NCBI RefSeq assembly: GCF_016612995.1
Contig: NZ_JAEOAH010000004.1
Coordinates: 186,001 to 250,000, forward strand
Length of the DNA stretch: 64,000 nt
Direction of reading: 5' to 3'
Source: Viridibacillus soli
GTDB lineage: Bacteria; Bacillota; Bacilli; Bacillales_A; Planococcaceae
How positions within the stretch are numbered: position 1 is the stretch's first letter; each line of letters begins with the position of its first letter. Positions 63,528 to 64,000 of this stretch are shown one piece after another. The notes beneath the pieces are model-generated. The model saw only the letters and a list, made by a program, of their open reading frames with translations, had not been told where the DNA came from and did not search any database. The translations under genes were made by a program, and so were the position numbers.

Positions 63528-64000
63528 ATGATTTCAGAGTTAAAAAAGTTTGAATTCTATAAATGTAAAGAACTGTTATATGAGCAAGGTCAATTAGAAG
63601 CAAAAGCAGTAATTGAAGGAGTAAATCCAGGTCGAGTATTTGTAGATGATATTGGTTTGCCTACTTCTGGACTTATTTGGTTAGGTAATAATGATGGCTT
63701 TATCTTTATTGGGGATGAAAAAAACGAAGGGTTCAATAACGAATTAAACAATTTCATTGATAAGATAATTATACCAGAAGCAATAAAAGTTGGATTAAAT
63801 TGGTTTGAAGGTATTGGTAATCACAGAAAATGGAATACAACTATTAAAAAAGTGCTTAAAAGCCGTAAATTAGGAAGTTGGAATCAGAGGGTATATACGT
63901 TACAAAAGGATGATTATAAATGCAACTATGAACTTGCCATTGAAGAAGGATATAAGGTTGTGAAAATTTGTGAAACCCTCTTTGAAAACAATGATTACTC
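63528..64000 (+). CDS. GNAT acetyltransferase-like protein (partial at window end)
   Basis: The frame runs from ATG 63528 (GGGAGGG upstream) to the window edge, 157 residues visible. The start MISELKKFEFYKCKELLYEQ and NPGRVFVDDIGLPTSGLIWL match the N-terminal domain of the GNAT_acetyltran family (PF12746 type) of Firmicutes. The C-terminal acetyl-CoA domain lies outside the window. Confidence 0.82.
   Translation, partial: MISELKKFEFYKCKELLYEQGQLEAKAVIEGVNPGRVFVDDIGLPTSGLIWLGNNDGFIFIGDEKNEGFNNELNNFIDKIIIPEAIKVGLNWFEGIGNHRKWNTTIKKVLKSRKLGSWNQRVYTLQKDDYKCNYELAIEEGYKVVKICETLFENNDY

Noticed and set aside
1-64000. CRISPR array, prophage, tRNA or rRNA genes
   Set aside because: No spaced repeats with unique spacers, no phage structural genes and no CCA-type tRNA cloverleaf or rRNA sequence were recognised on reading.

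Overview
The window is a low-GC, AT-rich chromosome segment with strong Shine-Dalgarno sites (AAGGAGG types) and many Rho-independent terminators. Its gene families are typical of spore-forming Firmicutes: BlaI/M56 pair, YtrA-type GntR, BioY, CwlD-like amidase, heme O synthase, T-box permease, KTSC, DUF3006, PadR-DUF2812. It most resembles a Bacillaceae/Planococcaceae genome of the Lysinibacillus kind. That placement is inferred from families and style, not from a marker gene. No rRNA, tRNA or CRISPR was seen.

Layout. 1-6.8 kb: tail of a sensor kinase, a cell-wall amidase and polysaccharide deacetylase facing away from each other, a patch of gene debris, an alanine-glyoxylate-type aminotransferase, a secreted PPC-like protein and BioY. 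6.9-14.2 kb: a small protein, a Sel1-repeat protein, an IS4-family remnant, a four-gene GntR/ABC-2 operon, an IS66 scrap, a decayed gene and a class-C beta-lactamase-like hydrolase. 14.4-19.4 kb: a phosphodiesterase-type enzyme, a BlaI/M56 sensor pair whose sensor tail is a tandem repeat cut by nonsense codons, a rhomboid pseudogene and a KTSC protein. 20-29.4 kb: a secreted protein, a frameshifted DUF4885-like gene, a GNAT, an alpha/beta hydrolase, a phosphotransferase split by one stop, an MBL/DUF3006 pair, an ECF sigma factor with its membrane partner, and heme O synthase.

29.7-45.7 kb: WYL regulator, GyrI-like and MepB genes; a leucine-type T-box and its permease; two twin 266-bp repeat elements; an esterase; a proC pseudogene; a TPR plus hydrolase protein; a GNAT; a divergent LysR/FMN-reductase pair; an orphan structured RNA on the minus strand; a two-gene osmoprotectant/ergothioneine-type ABC transporter; a YitT protein. 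46-50.4 kb: a two-component system with a LolA-like lipoprotein and small membrane proteins. 50.4-54.9 kb: an eroded zone with truncated NUDIX and sigma genes and an orphan solute-binding lipoprotein. 54.9-64 kb: glycosyltransferase-TPR, acetyltransferases, CD3324-type regulator, SMI1/KNR4 protein, DUF2332/LysR, PadR/DUF2812, an IS1595-like scrap and a partial GNAT.

Most genes are short stand-alone or two-gene units closed by their own terminators, and many neighbours are decaying. The best candidates for something undescribed are the free-standing minus-strand RNA at about 41556-41717, with a near-consensus promoter, four stem-loops and a terminator; the repeat-tailed M56 sensor; and the 266-bp inverted-repeat-bounded elements. 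Several small proteins with strong ribosome-binding sites (25431-25580, 36293-36436, 52898-53023) would be missed by usual length cut-offs.
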